Source: Shewanella sediminis HAW-EB3 (GTDB lineage: Bacteria; Pseudomonadota; Gammaproteobacteria; Enterobacterales; Shewanellaceae). From it: a DNA stretch of 64,000 nucleotides. Positions 1 to 9,646 of this stretch are shown one piece after another. The notes below the pieces were generated by a model. It worked only from the letters and a program-made list of their open reading frames with translations. It was not told the DNA's origin and searched no databases. Position numbers and translations under genes: made by a program. The DNA is taken from the NCBI RefSeq assembly GCF_000018025.1, contig NC_009831.1, forward strand, positions 2,170,001-2,234,000. Direction: 5' to 3'. Position 1 is the first letter of the stretch, and each line of letters starts with the position of its first letter.

Positions 1-110
1 CCATTAAATTATCCATAAAGTCATTATTGTAGTCATCATGCCGTGTCTCGATGCGCCGCGATAGGACAAAATTGCAGGTTAACCGACTCGGGTGGAGCTT
101 GGCTGTATCA

Positions 111-947
111 TCACAGTACACGCCGCTGGAAATGGGCTGGTGTTATCAGATAGGCTTGCTTAAATGCTTTGTTGAGATGACTCTGATCAAAAAAGCCGAC
201 TCGATGTGCGATATCCGCGACATTTCCACCTTTAATCAAGGCTTTTTTGGCATATTCGAGTCGCACTCTCTTGAGGTAAGCATGTGGTGTCATTCCTATC
301 GATTGCTTAAACCTCCTTAAAAACTGAAATTTACTTAACCCAACACTGTTTGCCAGTGTTTCGAGTAGAAATTCCTGGCCAGGATCGTCATGAAACATGG
401 CCATAACCTCCTTGATTTGGGACTGAGACAGGGCGTTATTTTTGTCTGTGGCCTGCTCTGGTACATTACCGTGGCGTAGAAAAAGCTCGGTGGTAAAGGC
501 CAGCATGCTGGTTTCTATTTGCAAACTACTGAGGTTGCTTTGATGCTGAGTTAACATCATATGAAGCTTTAAAAATGCCTGATATAGATGATTATCATCG
601 ATTAAGGGGGTATGAAAGAAGCCCTCAGTTTGACTCACCTCCTGACTTATTTGAGAGACATAGTGGTATGGAACAGACATCACATGGACTTGGTAGCCTT
701 CAGAGGTATAGCTTTGACCATTGTGGGTTTCGTCGGGATTGAGGCTTGATATCAATCCCGGCCCCAAATGATAAGCACTGCCTCTATGGGAATATTGCTG
801 ACAACCGCTTGAAACCACACCTATGTGATAATCGAGATGTACATGCCTGTCAAACTCGAATTGTTTGAAGTTTGCACGGCTTAGCTCAACCTCAGGTAAT
901 ATTGGGTTATGCCAATATTGGATGCTCTCTTTGTGCATGATACTCAT
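111..947 (-). CDS. AraC-family transcriptional regulator
   Basis: A 278-residue regulator. Residues about 15-165 look like the cupin-type ligand-sensing domain common in AraC proteins (an N-terminal HVHLDYHIG stretch). Residues about 175-278 form the two helix-turn-helix motifs of the AraC DNA-binding domain: LANSVGLSKFQFLRRFKQSIGM, then VADIAHRVGFFDQSHLNKAFK. The chosen start has AGAGAG a few bases upstream. The gene is divergent from nadE, with about 160 bp between them. The ligand and regulon cannot be read from the sequence. The family is clear; the function of this member is unknown. Confidence 0.9.
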   Translation of the reverse strand: MSIMHKESIQYWHNPILPEVELSRANFKQFEFDRHVHLDYHIGVVSSGCQQYSHRGSAYHLGPGLISSLNPDETHNGQSYTSEGYQVHVMSVPYHYVSQISQEVSQTEGFFHTPLIDDNHLYQAFLKLHMMLTQHQSNLSSLQIETSMLAFTTELFLRHGNVPEQATDKNNALSQSQIKEVMAMFHDDPGQEFLLETLANSVGLSKFQFLRRFKQSIGMTPHAYLKRVRLEYAKKALIKGGNVADIAHRVGFFDQSHLNKAFKQAYLITPAHFQRRVL

Positions 948-1108
948 CTGCTCTCTTTTAATAAATCATTCTAACGTTAGCTTAAGGCGGTCTTCTAGTA
1001 AATAATTGCAGTGGCGATTTAAACCCGGTCAGATAACCGTGTATTTCATTATTAAATAGCTCATAATATCTGACTGGCTAATTTGAAAACATGATTGGAG
1101 CTCAGCTT

Positions 1109-1939
1109 GTGAAAGGACAGATTTTACGTGAAATGAAAGTACAACCTGCTATCGAGCCTGAATATGAGGTGCAAAGACGTGTTGCTTTTATTAAGTCTAA
1201 GCTGAAAGAGTCGTACACTCATACTTTGGTACTTGGGATCAGTGGTGGTGTCGACTCAACGCTTGCCGGTCGATTATGCCAGTTGGCCGTCGATGAGCTA
1301 AATGGGGAGAGCCAGCAGACCGATTACCAGTTTATAGCCGTGCGTCTGCCTTACCATATTCAGAAAGATGAGCATGAAGCACAGTTAGCTTGTGATTTCA
1401 TTTCTCCGTCGAAGCAAGTATCTGTAAATATTCATGATGGTGTCCTGGGGACCCACCATAACACGCTTAATGGCCTCGAAGCTGCCGGCGTTGATCTTGC
1501 TCAGAATGTTAATATCGACTTTGTAAAAGGCAACGTCAAAGCCAGGATGCGCATGATAGTGCAGTATGAAATCGCCGGATTGACCGGTGGGCTGGTTGTG
1601 GGTACCGATCACAGTGCCGAGAATATTACCGGCTTTTATACCAAGTGGGGAGACGGAGCCTGTGATCTGGCACCGCTGTTTGGATTGAATAAACGCCAGG
1701 TCCGTCTGTTAGCAGATTATCTAGGTGCTCCTGAGTTGTTGGTTCACAAGGCGCCAACGGCCGATCTTGAGTGTGATAAGCCTCAGTTAGAAGATGAGGC
1801 AGCACTTGGGGTTACCTATGATCAGATTGATGACTTTTTAGAGGGGAAACCGGTTGATTCTGCTGTCAATGATAGACTCATTGGGATCTATAAAGCGACG
1901 CAACACAAACGTCAGCCAATCCCGACGATTTACGACTAG
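1109..1939 (+). CDS. nadE: NH3-dependent NAD+ synthetase
   Basis: Makes NAD+ from deamido-NAD+, ATP and ammonia, the last step of NAD synthesis. The ATP-pyrophosphatase P-loop is visible as [17 protein letters not shown], followed by [22 protein letters not shown] and a C-terminal EHKR-like TQHKRQPI, as in E. coli NadE. I prefer the GTG at 1109: GGAG lies 8 bases upstream at 1097-1100, and the 276-residue product matches the E. coli length (275). An ATG at 1091 would add six residues but has no ribosome binding site. There is no glutaminase domain, so this is the ammonia-using form. Confidence 0.93.
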   Translation: MKGQILREMKVQPAIEPEYEVQRRVAFIKSKLKESYTHTLVLGISGGVDSTLAGRLCQLAVDELNGESQQTDYQFIAVRLPYHIQKDEHEAQLACDFISPSKQVSVNIHDGVLGTHHNTLNGLEAAGVDLAQNVNIDFVKGNVKARMRMIVQYEIAGLTGGLVVGTDHSAENITGFYTKWGDGACDLAPLFGLNKRQVRLLADYLGAPELLVHKAPTADLECDKPQLEDEAALGVTYDQIDDFLEGKPVDSAVNDRLIGIYKATQHKRQPIPTIYD

Positions 1940-1977
1940 CCCTCCAAGCTTAGGCGGTTTTGATGTTACCCATAGAG

Positions 1978-2000
1978 AAAGGCGCTATCGGCGCCTTTTT
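1978..2000 (+). terminator. Rho-independent terminator after nadE
   Basis: AAAGGCGC pairs with GCGCCTTT across a 5-base loop and is followed by a T run. The stem reaches into the last codons of the convergent gene ending at 1985. Confidence 0.75.
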
Positions 2001-2464
2001 ATTTGCTCTCGAGTCACTTCGATAAGAATATTCGGGTATTGTCGATAATCTAAGTAGGGCACCTTGAGCATTCGCTTACCATCAAAATGTAACTTCTCTT
2101 CACTATCGAGAGGTATGAACTGCTTTTCTCTCGTCTCAGACTCCAGTAGTTTCTGTGAAACACCGCCAACGATGAAGTGCCACTCCGCCTGAGGTGATAA
2201 TTGAGAGGAGCCAACTAAGATCTGCTCATCTTGTTTGAGCAGTTGAGTATCACGGTAGCGCTTCCAATTAGTGTCTGGCGCTGCAATCTTTGCCATGATA
2301 GTGAGAATTTTGCGCCAATGATTCCCATTGAGTTCGATGAGCTTTGAAACGGCATCCTGATCGCTGTAATGCCAGTGGTCAGGGGCTACAGGTGGGGTGG
2401 GCAAATAAAAGCAAAACTTTGCTCTGGGAGATCCTAAGTTATTTATGATGGGGCGATCACACAT
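1985..2464 (-). CDS. conserved hypothetical protein
   Basis: A 159-residue soluble protein that I do not recognise. It has no signal peptide and no membrane segment. It is rich in Trp and basic residues, with a very basic C-terminus (EQIKRRR). The middle section HWRKILTIMAKIA ... NWKRYRDTQLLKQDEQILVGSSQLSPQAEWHFIVGG suggests a compact alpha/beta fold, but no catalytic motif stands out. It converges on nadE and shares the nadE terminator. GGATAG precedes the start. It is probably a real gene, given its length and the absence of any competing frame. Confidence 0.7.
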   Translation of the reverse strand: MCDRPIINNLGSPRAKFCFYLPTPPVAPDHWHYSDQDAVSKLIELNGNHWRKILTIMAKIAAPDTNWKRYRDTQLLKQDEQILVGSSQLSPQAEWHFIVGGVSQKLLESETREKQFIPLDSEEKLHFDGKRMLKVPYLDYRQYPNILIEVTREQIKRRR

Positions 2465-2577
2465 TATCTATCCAGGTGCGCTATAGGAGTTTGGTATAAG
2501 ATACTCAAAGCGTGTAAGTTAATGCAAATAAATGGACTTTGTTCGCTCTTACAATTTTACTTACTTCAAGGAGAGCA

Positions 2578-4047
2578 ATGAAAACGATCGTTATCGGTTC
2601 GACTAAACACCTTATTCTGGCGCTCATTTATGCTTCGCTTGGAATAACAGTCGCATTGCTTGCCGTGGGAGTCTGGTTGTTAAATTCCAGGCCAGAACTT
2701 GATATTTGGCATACAACACAATTGACTTCTCAGTATAACAGAAGCCTTGAACTTACTAATTTCACAGAATATCAAAAACTTGAAAAGCAGCTTTTTGAAG
2801 AACTCGAGTCCGAGATCTACAGTCACACCTCCGGTCCACATTCATCAATATTAAATCGTTATGTACATGGCAGTTTAGCCGCCCCTGAAAAGTGGCGAAA
2901 TGATTGGAATAGAACTTACGAGTGGCCGCTGGATGATGCCAAATTTGGTGTCCTTCTGCTTCATGGCATGTCTGACTCTCCCTACGCCTTATCCCACGTA
3001 GCAAAGCATTTTGAGGGGAAGGCGCATCTGCTTGGTTTGAGGCTACCGGGCCATGGCACCATACCTTCGGGGCTGGTGGATCTTGAATGGCAAGATATGG
3101 CATCTGCGGTATCGCTTGCCACCAGGCATATGCGAGATGTACTGAAAGGGCGGCCACTGTATGTGGTTGGATTTTCGACGGGGGCAGCCTTGGCGTTAAA
3201 CCATGAATTGGAGCGACTCTCGAAAAGCCAGGAGAGGGATTATGCCGGGATGATATTTATCTCTCCGGCTATAGGTTTACCGCCCGTGGCAGCAGGAGCA
3301 AAGTGGCAAGCACGTTTAGGGCAGATGTTAGGGTTAGAAAAACTCAGTTGGAATAGTATTCAAACGGAATATGATCCGTTCAAATATAACTCTTTTGCGG
3401 TGAATGCTGGTGATGTGGTCTACCGGCTTGCCGAGCGTAATCAAGCTATTATGGATATGCTGTCGGCAGAGCAGTTATTATCTATGCCACCAATATTATC
3501 GTTTCAGTCTATTACCGATGCTACGGTTTCGAGTTTGTCAGTTATCTCAGATCTCTATCTGCGATTGCCCGATAATGGTCACCAATTGGTGATGTTCGAT
3601 ATCAATCGAACTCAAGTCAATATGGGGTTAATCCCTCACGATCCCTTAACGCCCATCAGCGGCGTGATAAACAAGGAAAATTTACCATTTGATTTCACCT
3701 TGATCGAAAATATCGATGCTGTAAACGAAGATAGGCGACGTGTTCAGGCGACAACTCACTCTGCCGATATGGGACTCAAAGTCACTTCCTTAACGCAAAG
3801 GTGGCCAAGAAATGTTTATTCTCTCTCTCATGTTGCTCTGCCGTTTCCTATCGAAGATAGTTTGTACGGTCCGGAAGGAGTGCATTTTATTGAGCGGGTT
3901 CAAATCGGTGCGGCATCATCTCGGGGGGAGAGAGGCGTTTTAAGTGTTCCAGCGGCCGAGATTTTAAGACAGAAATGGAATCCCTTCTTCCCATATACTA
4001 TCCAAAAAATGGATGACTTCTTGTTATCTCTGGAAAATGAACCTTGA
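2578..4047 (+). CDS. membrane-anchored alpha/beta hydrolase
   Basis: A 489-residue protein. An N-terminal hydrophobic segment (about residues 8-35, LILALIYASLGITVALLAVGVWLL) is a membrane anchor or uncleaved signal. The hydrolase core starts near residue 125 with GVLLLHGMSDSPYAL, which supplies the oxyanion-hole HG. The nucleophile elbow is VVGFSTGAA. A late HVALPFP ... HFIERVQIGA region could hold the catalytic His. A longer reading from 2539 exists, but the ATG at 2578 has AAGGAG just upstream. It converges on the diguanylate cyclase with only 5 bp between stops. The substrate (lipid, ester or other) is unknown. Confidence 0.82.
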   Translation: MKTIVIGSTKHLILALIYASLGITVALLAVGVWLLNSRPELDIWHTTQLTSQYNRSLELTNFTEYQKLEKQLFEELESEIYSHTSGPHSSILNRYVHGSLAAPEKWRNDWNRTYEWPLDDAKFGVLLLHGMSDSPYALSHVAKHFEGKAHLLGLRLPGHGTIPSGLVDLEWQDMASAVSLATRHMRDVLKGRPLYVVGFSTGAALALNHELERLSKSQERDYAGMIFISPAIGLPPVAAGAKWQARLGQMLGLEKLSWNSIQTEYDPFKYNSFAVNAGDVVYRLAERNQAIMDMLSAEQLLSMPPILSFQSITDATVSSLSVISDLYLRLPDNGHQLVMFDINRTQVNMGLIPHDPLTPISGVINKENLPFDFTLIENIDAVNEDRRRVQATTHSADMGLKVTSLTQRWPRNVYSLSHVALPFPIEDSLYGPEGVHFIERVQIGAASSRGERGVLSVPAAEILRQKWNPFFPYTIQKMDDFLLSLENEP

Positions 4048-4052
4048 TATTT

Positions 4053-6230
4053 TTACCCTGGGCGTTGGGGCTCGGGGATAGAGACGATGACACGGTCTCT
4101 TCCTTGGTTCTTGGCCTTATACAGATTCAGATCTGCCTCCTTAAACCAGGTTTCTAATGCATCACTATAACTTGCATTGGAAACGATTGCGCCGATGCTG
4201 ACCGTCACGGCCATGCTGGTATTACCCTGCGGGTTATCAATCTGTAATTGACGGATCGTACGCCTGAACTCATTGAGGTGCTCTTCAATCATGAGGACAT
4301 TGCATAGAGGCAGGATGAGCAGAAACTCCTCCCCGCCATACCTGGCTATGACATCGGTATCCCGTTTGAAAAAACGCTTCATCTTACTGGCAATAACACG
4401 TAAGCATTCATCACCACCTTGGTGCCCATAGGTGTCATTGATATCTTTAAAGTTGTCGATATCGAGTATCGCTAACGCCATGGCTTCATCAATTCGGTGA
4501 CAAAACTCCTGTGTAGCCCGGAATTTTTCTTCGGCATAGCGGCGATTATACAGCCCGGTTAATTCATCTCTTTCGGCGAGAGATTGAAGCTTCTTATTCA
4601 CCTTCTCAAGCTCGAAAGTGCGTATCGCCACTTTCTCTTCGAGCTCTAACTGATGACTTATCAGTTGCTGTTTACTCTGACGCAGGCTTTGAAAGAGGGT
4701 CAGAAATTCACGGGGAGATTCCTGATCGATACTATAATCGCTCGCATCTTGATACCCCTTTTCTGCAAACTTATTTGCCAGAACACTCAAAGGGGTGGTT
4801 AACCTTTGGCTGATCACTCGGGTCAGTATGATAGTGATGATAAGTGAAAGGATCAGGATTGCAAAAGTGGTGAGGTATTGAGTCTCGAGTGTCTTCAACA
4901 GTGGTGAGAAAGGTTTAACAACATATAGCTGCCATCCATTGTTGAGTGTGTAGGTGGCATAGACGAACTCAGGGTTAGGGTTCTCGATATCATGGAGGTT
5001 GAGCATATCTAAATTGGTCTTATACCTCTTGCCACTTTCAGTCCTGGTGAATTGGGATAGTGGAGGGATCTCGAGTTCCTCAGATGCATAGATCACCCGG
5101 CTATTCTCGTCGATGATTATCATTGATTGCTGGTGGTGGTGAAGCGTACTTACTCTATCGATATCCACAAATTTTTTCAGGTTCAATGAGCCTTCGATAA
5201 CGCCCACGGGCTGGTCAGCATTTTCACTCTGATAGATTGGGGCACTGACCGCAACGATGGGATCGTTGCCAAATCCTCTTCCTAAAAAAACCGGGGAGAC
5301 ATAGGTTATCTGGTTGAAAAAAGCCTCCTGAAAATAGTGTCTGTCTTTAACACTTAAATTCTCAAGTTTTCCGTCATCGGGTTTAAGGCGTGAGAGTGGG
5401 CTTGCCGCTATGATCCTTGCATCGGCGTCAGTGACTAACATAGTGATGAAGCCGGGATAGCTTTGGTGAAGCTTAGCGAGCCTATTCTGCCAGCGATGAA
5501 AATCGGCTTGAGACAGGCTGAGCCATCTTGATGCATTGTCTATGGCTTTCTTATGAGTATCGATAAATACTTCTGTGGCCAGTCCTAAATGCGCTGCAGA
5601 GTCCTGTAAGCTTTGTTGAAGTCTAACTTGCTGCTTTTCTATTACCTGGTGATTAAATATTAATGTCGAGGCTAGCAGAGATATGGTGAGCACTAAGGTG
5701 AAGCTATAGGTGAGCTGTGCATTAAAGGTTCTGCGTTTTTGATCTTTTACTTTGCCTTCTAAATGCCAAAGTGAAGAAAACAGGGTGACAATGAGTGAGC
5801 CAAGTGCCGCGTAGATTAAACCATTTACCCCTTGTTTAAGCGTAATAAATGATATGTGACTCTCGGGTTGCTTTGAAAACAGCAGGATATATAGGTAAAA
5901 GAGTGGCATACCGATGACCAGCCAATAACCAATGTCGGCATAAAGAGCATAAATGTCTTTTCTGCGGGCGTAGCCCAGCCAGATGGCTTCCAGACCGAAT
6001 AATATGAATACATGCCAGCTACCCCAAGCGATAAAAAGACCGGTTGCGCAAAGTACGGCCGTGAGCAGGGCGAACCAAGGCCCCAGCAGAATTGCCGAAA
6101 TAACGATGACAATATTCCCTAAGATAAGCTGAACATTACCGAAGAGAGGGATAGGGTATAGGTTCGTCAATAGACCCAAGCAGCCTAGTACCAGAGATAT
6201 CTGTATATGTTGTCGATTGATTTTGAACAT
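4053..6230 (-). CDS. membrane diguanylate cyclase with dCache-like sensor
   Basis: A 725-residue c-di-GMP synthase. About five membrane segments lie in residues 10-155, with another near 170-190. A periplasmic dCache-like sensor follows (about 200-410, including a PLSRLKPDDGKLENLSVKDRHYF-type section and VSAPIYQ). Next come a membrane helix near 450-470, a HAMP-like stretch, a coiled coil (QLELEEKVAIRTFELEKVN) and the GGDEF domain. The active site reads RYGGEEF. An RDTD inhibitory I-site sits five residues before it, so product feedback is likely. There is no EAL domain. The signal sensed is unknown. Confidence 0.92.
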   Translation of the reverse strand: MFKINRQHIQISLVLGCLGLLTNLYPIPLFGNVQLILGNIVIVISAILLGPWFALLTAVLCATGLFIAWGSWHVFILFGLEAIWLGYARRKDIYALYADIGYWLVIGMPLFYLYILLFSKQPESHISFITLKQGVNGLIYAALGSLIVTLFSSLWHLEGKVKDQKRRTFNAQLTYSFTLVLTISLLASTLIFNHQVIEKQQVRLQQSLQDSAAHLGLATEVFIDTHKKAIDNASRWLSLSQADFHRWQNRLAKLHQSYPGFITMLVTDADARIIAASPLSRLKPDDGKLENLSVKDRHYFQEAFFNQITYVSPVFLGRGFGNDPIVAVSAPIYQSENADQPVGVIEGSLNLKKFVDIDRVSTLHHHQQSMIIIDENSRVIYASEELEIPPLSQFTRTESGKRYKTNLDMLNLHDIENPNPEFVYATYTLNNGWQLYVVKPFSPLLKTLETQYLTTFAILILSLIITIILTRVISQRLTTPLSVLANKFAEKGYQDASDYSIDQESPREFLTLFQSLRQSKQQLISHQLELEEKVAIRTFELEKVNKKLQSLAERDELTGLYNRRYAEEKFRATQEFCHRIDEAMALAILDIDNFKDINDTYGHQGGDECLRVIASKMKRFFKRDTDVIARYGGEEFLLILPLCNVLMIEEHLNEFRRTIRQLQIDNPQGNTSMAVTVSIGAIVSNASYSDALETWFKEADLNLYKAKNQGRDRVIVSIPEPQRPG

Positions 6231-6457
6231 AAAGCCTTATAATTATTCATATCATGGCTAATTATAGATGCTAGCGGCTAAAACCAAGTTACTCAACATA
6301 AATGTAACACGCGGGACGTTTTTGCTTAAATAGTAAACGGCTTTGACCTTCCTCTGAATTGCTGAGGGTTTAGTGAAATCTACTGAAGTTAAAAGGACTG
6401 ATGTTGAAGGGGCTGAAGGAAAAAGTCGGAGAGTCTCTGGATAGAATATGGCTGCTG

Positions 6458-6487
6458 TAAGCTGCCAACTCGGAAGCAGGCAGCTTA
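6458..6487 (-). terminator. Hairpin after efpL
   Basis: TAAGCTGCC pairs perfectly with GGCAGCTTA over a 12-base loop, 25 bp beyond the efpL stop. There is no strong T run on the minus strand, so this is a weaker terminator call. Confidence 0.45.
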
Positions 6488-6511
6488 ATAAAGGCTCAGG
6501 TTTTTATCAGC

Positions 6512-7087
6512 TTATTTAGAATCTGCACGGCTCATAAATTTATGCTCGGCCGTATTGATCTTAATCTTCTCACCGTTTGCAATATATTCAGGAACTTGTA
6601 CCGAAAGACCGGTAGAGAGGATGGCAGGCTTAGTGCGCGCACTGGCAGAGGCGCCCTTAATGGAAGGATCTGTCTCTACAATGACCAGCTCGACGTTAGC
6701 GGGAAGCTCGATAGCCACAGGTGTCCCATCGACGGTAAGTACTTGCAGCCCTTGAGTCTCTTCATTAATAAAGAGGATCTCGTCTGCAATCGAGTCCTTA
6801 TTGAAGTGGTAGGGAGTATAGTCAGCGATATCCATGAAAACATATTCATCGCCATCAATATAGGAGAAGCTCACTTCGTGGCGGCTTAGGTCTGCCAGAT
6901 TGATCATCTCATCGGCTTTGAAAGTATGATCGAGTTTCGACCCGGTTGCCACATCGTACATACGCATACGATATAAGCTGCCGCCGGAGCGACCTTGTGG
7001 CACGGAACGTTCAATATCTCTGATGAGATAAACATTATTGTTAAACTCGATTGCGGTATTCTTTTTTACTTCACTAGCCTTGGGCAT
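6512..7087 (-). CDS. efpL: elongation factor P-like protein EfpL (YeiP)
   Basis: An EF-P paralogue that binds the ribosome and relieves stalling. Its 191 residues match E. coli YeiP (190) closely along the length, for example [46 protein letters not shown] and [20 protein letters not shown]. The N-terminal KOW-like domain carries the tip loop [13 protein letters not shown], where EF-P has its modified residue. Family knowledge places an unmodified arginine-containing loop here in EfpL. The start at 7087 (MPKASE) aligns with YeiP; the upstream ATG at 7120 would add 11 unmatched residues. Confidence 0.92.
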   Translation of the reverse strand: MPKASEVKKNTAIEFNNNVYLIRDIERSVPQGRSGGSLYRMRMYDVATGSKLDHTFKADEMINLADLSRHEVSFSYIDGDEYVFMDIADYTPYHFNKDSIADEILFINEETQGLQVLTVDGTPVAIELPANVELVIVETDPSIKGASASARTKPAILSTGLSVQVPEYIANGEKIKINTAEHKFMSRADSK

Positions 7088-7213
7088 GATAAAGATCTCG
7101 AAAAATTCAGTGGCAGACAAAATATCATGAAGTTAGTCAGATACCAATCCAGCCTTGATCAAATCCAGTGGATTTGTGCACCAAAGCCGGGCTATTGCCC
7201 TTTTATCCGCCGT

Positions 7214-8809
7214 TTATTCACCATGTACGGATTGGCCGTAAGTGGAGAGTACTAGAGTATCGGTGACACCAGACTCTTTGATAAACTCTTTATCGTGACT
7301 GACCAATATAAAGCTTCCCGGGTACTGGTTAAGCGCGGTAGCGAGTAACTGTTTCGAAGCGATATCCAAATGATTGTCGGGTTCATCCAGCAAGAGTAGA
7401 GGAAGAGGTGTTTGATGAGTGACAATCAAGATACAGAGCTTCATCTTTTCTCCGCCACTAAGAAGAGCCACATTTCGATGAACACTCTGACCCCTGAATC
7501 CAATTCCTGCCAGTAGGGTTCGTGACCGGGTTTCTTCTATAGTGGGGCAGTAATGGCTGATATTTTCTAACAGGGATATCTCAGGTTTGAGCAGGTCAAA
7601 ATATTGATCCAGATAAAAGAGGGGGGCGTTTCGGTAAACCCGACCTCTTGCAGGTGCAAGCTCGCCTAATAGAACCTTCATCAGGGTTGATTTCCCCGTG
7701 CCATTATTACCTGACAGGTGGAGTTTGTCCCCTGTAGACAATAAGAAGTTTAATGGGTTTACACCTCTATAGGGCAGGATTAGCTCCTCGACATGGAGCT
7801 GGAGATGTTGCTTCTCTATGACCGACTGCATGTGTAACGCCTGGGGTTTTAACGTTTCTCTCTGTTGAGTCAATTGAGCTAGTGTTGTGGCATTCAGACT
7901 GAGTTGATTATCCCTTTGTGTCGCTCTGGCGGAGGCGGATTGCTCGGCTCTGTCACGCATGCTATTGAGTAACACCTTAGCCTGACTACCTGACCTTCTT
8001 AATCTTGTACCACTTGCGGCTCTCTTTTGTGCTTTTTCACTACTCGTTTGAGTTTGCTGCCTGATCTGCTTATGCTTAAGTTTTTCGTTAGTAAGTTTTC
8101 GGTCTATGGCGGCTAACTGGGCTCGCTTTTGGGCCTCATAACAGGTGTAATTACCACGGTATTGAGTTAAGCCTAGGGTATTTAACTCAAATATTATTTC
8201 AACATGCTTAAGCAGTTCACGGTCATGGCTGACGATGAGTATCCGTGCGCGTGATTTGTGTATCTGCTCAATGAGCCAGCTTTTTCCCTGGTTATCCAGA
8301 TGGTTTGAGGGTTCATCTAAGATGAGCAGTTCGGCATCTGAATTAAATAGTTTTTGCAGGCGTAGCTTAGCCATCTCTCCACCACTTAATTGAGCGCAAG
8401 GACGTTGGAGAGAGTGGGTTAAATTGATCGCACTAAGCTGGCTCTCTAAAGTCTCTTTGATATGCCAATTATCGCCTATGGTGTCGATATCCTCTAAGGA
8501 GGCCTGGCCTTGCTCTATTCTGTTTAGTGCCAGTAGCAGATGCTCAACTTCCATAAATTGCGCGACACTTTGCAGTTTCTTCCCGCTTGGCCCTTGCTGC
8601 CTGAAGTAGCCTAACTTAGCGCGACAAGAGACTGAGCCTAAATCTGGCTGGCATTCTCCCGCCAATATTGAAGCCAGTACAGACTTTCCTGCGCCATTGC
8701 GGCCGACAAGAGCCGTCAATTTAGAATCGATGGATAATGAGAGTTCACTGAACAGTCTCTCGCCTGTGTTTAACTTAAACGATACTCGATGAGCATGTAA
8801 GATTGGCAT
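7214..8809 (-). CDS. ABC-F family ATPase
   Basis: A soluble twin-ATPase of 531 residues with no membrane segment. ATPase 1 has Walker A GRNGAGKS, signature LSGGE and Walker B LLILDEPSNHLD. ATPase 2 has GNNGTGKST, LSGGEKMKL and LLLLDEPDNHLD. Between them lies a charged linker (about residues 220-310, rich in K, R and Q). ABC-F proteins act on the ribosome, and some protect it from antibiotics. The start at 8809 has a full AGGAGG 5 bases upstream. A hairpin can sequester that site (see 8813-8853). I cannot assign it to EttA, Uup, YheS or a resistance subgroup by eye. Confidence 0.9.
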   Translation of the reverse strand: MPILHAHRVSFKLNTGERLFSELSLSIDSKLTALVGRNGAGKSVLASILAGECQPDLGSVSCRAKLGYFRQQGPSGKKLQSVAQFMEVEHLLLALNRIEQGQASLEDIDTIGDNWHIKETLESQLSAINLTHSLQRPCAQLSGGEMAKLRLQKLFNSDAELLILDEPSNHLDNQGKSWLIEQIHKSRARILIVSHDRELLKHVEIIFELNTLGLTQYRGNYTCYEAQKRAQLAAIDRKLTNEKLKHKQIRQQTQTSSEKAQKRAASGTRLRRSGSQAKVLLNSMRDRAEQSASARATQRDNQLSLNATTLAQLTQQRETLKPQALHMQSVIEKQHLQLHVEELILPYRGVNPLNFLLSTGDKLHLSGNNGTGKSTLMKVLLGELAPARGRVYRNAPLFYLDQYFDLLKPEISLLENISHYCPTIEETRSRTLLAGIGFRGQSVHRNVALLSGGEKMKLCILIVTHQTPLPLLLLDEPDNHLDIASKQLLATALNQYPGSFILVSHDKEFIKESGVTDTLVLSTYGQSVHGE

Positions 8810-8812
8810 AGT

Positions 8813-8853
8813 GCCTCCTGATAGCAACTTACAAAAGATGGATCAGGGGAGGC
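8813..8853 (-). promoter_or_regulatory. hairpin that can hide the ABC-F ribosome binding site
   Basis: Read on the minus strand, GCCT-CC-CCTGAT (8842-8853) can pair with ATCAGGAGGC (8813-8822). This gives six plus four base pairs around a 2-base bulge, with a 19-base loop. The right arm contains the whole AGGAGG of the ABC-F gene. This is what a translational on/off switch would look like. Function is inferred from base pairing alone. Confidence 0.5.
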
Positions 8854-9261
8854 TTGTCTGCATAAGAAAGATCGTTCGTTCTTAGCAATCTGTTTATGCC
8901 TTAAGGATCTTCTGACTGAGACGACTATTAAGCTGTTAATAGCCGAACACGGACAATAGAGATACTTGAGCTGCGCCTTCTAACCCTGAGGTTCCATAAA
9001 AATTAAGATGGAAAACTTAGAGTTAGTTGTTCATCGAGGCGAAGACTCCAATAATAAGGATAGGAAAATTGATGCGCCAGTCTCAAGGGGAGAGTAAGCA
9101 CTTAGGGGATGAATAGTAAAAGGCGGTGAATAAAAAGTAAACGTATTTTGTTCTTTTTAGAATAGGGTCTGGCTGGCCATCAATTTAAGTTACAGACAAA
9201 ATGGTGGGGTTGCTCGATAGAAGATGCCTGCTGCACTTATGTGGCTTTTAGGCCAGAAAGC
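8854..9261. other. gene-free leader region of the ABC-F gene
   Basis: About 400 bp between the ABC-F hairpin and the tRNA terminator. I see no convincing coding sequence. Tiny frames exist on the minus strand (for example 8980-8997, five codons), but none has a ribosome binding site. The region is long enough for a promoter and a regulatory 5' leader. Confidence 0.4.
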
Positions 9262-9295
9262 AAAAAGGCAGAACTCTTTCGAATTCTGCCTTTTT
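9262..9295 (-). terminator. terminator of tRNA-Pro
   Basis: AAAAAGGCAGAATTC-type arms pair across a short loop on both strands, ending in a T run just beyond the tRNA 3' end. Confidence 0.75.
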
Positions 9296-9301
9296 AGAAT
9301 G

Positions 9302-9378
9302 TGGTCGGGATAGCAGGATTTGAACCTGCGATCTCTTGTCCCCCAGACAAGCGCCTTACCGGACTAGGCCATATCCCG
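9302..9378 (-). tRNA. tRNA-Pro (anticodon GGG)
   Basis: A 77-nt cloverleaf on the minus strand. The acceptor stem CGGGATA pairs with TATCCCG, followed by discriminator A and an encoded CCA. The D-arm is GCC...GGC. The anticodon stem CTTGT/ACAAG closes the loop CTGGGGG, with anticodon GGG at 9342-9344. The T-arm is GCAGG TTCAAAT CCTGC. It reads CCC and CCU proline codons. No integrated element follows its 3' end here. Confidence 0.95.
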
Positions 9379-9646
9379 AATTCGCAATTTTTAGTTGCCT
9401 CTAAGCAGTTTTACTTGGGGGCTGCTTAGTTGAGGCAGAACTTTATCAACTCAATTACGCTTCTGCAAGCCCTTAGTGATGACTGATGATTTAATTGCTT
9501 AGTTTGTATACTTTTTATTTGTTTCCGGCTATTTATGCCACGATGTGCGTTTGCCCTTAGCCGTAAAATCTAGTCGTAAAATCCACTGTGATACACACTA
9601 TCACCGCCGGCATGAGTTACCGGTGCTGGTTCTGTGAAAGATACGA

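Noticed and set aside
51..320. 89-codon plus-strand frame at the window start
   Set aside because: It lies mostly antisense to the AraC regulator, whose helix-turn-helix motifs are clear on the other strand.
8980..8997. Five-codon frame (MEPQG) in the ABC-F leader as an attenuator peptide
   Set aside because: No ribosome binding site precedes it, and it does not overlap the hairpin at 8813-8853.
9302..9378. tRNA-Pro as the attachment site of an integrated element
   Set aside because: No integrase and no duplicated tRNA 3' end were seen on either side.
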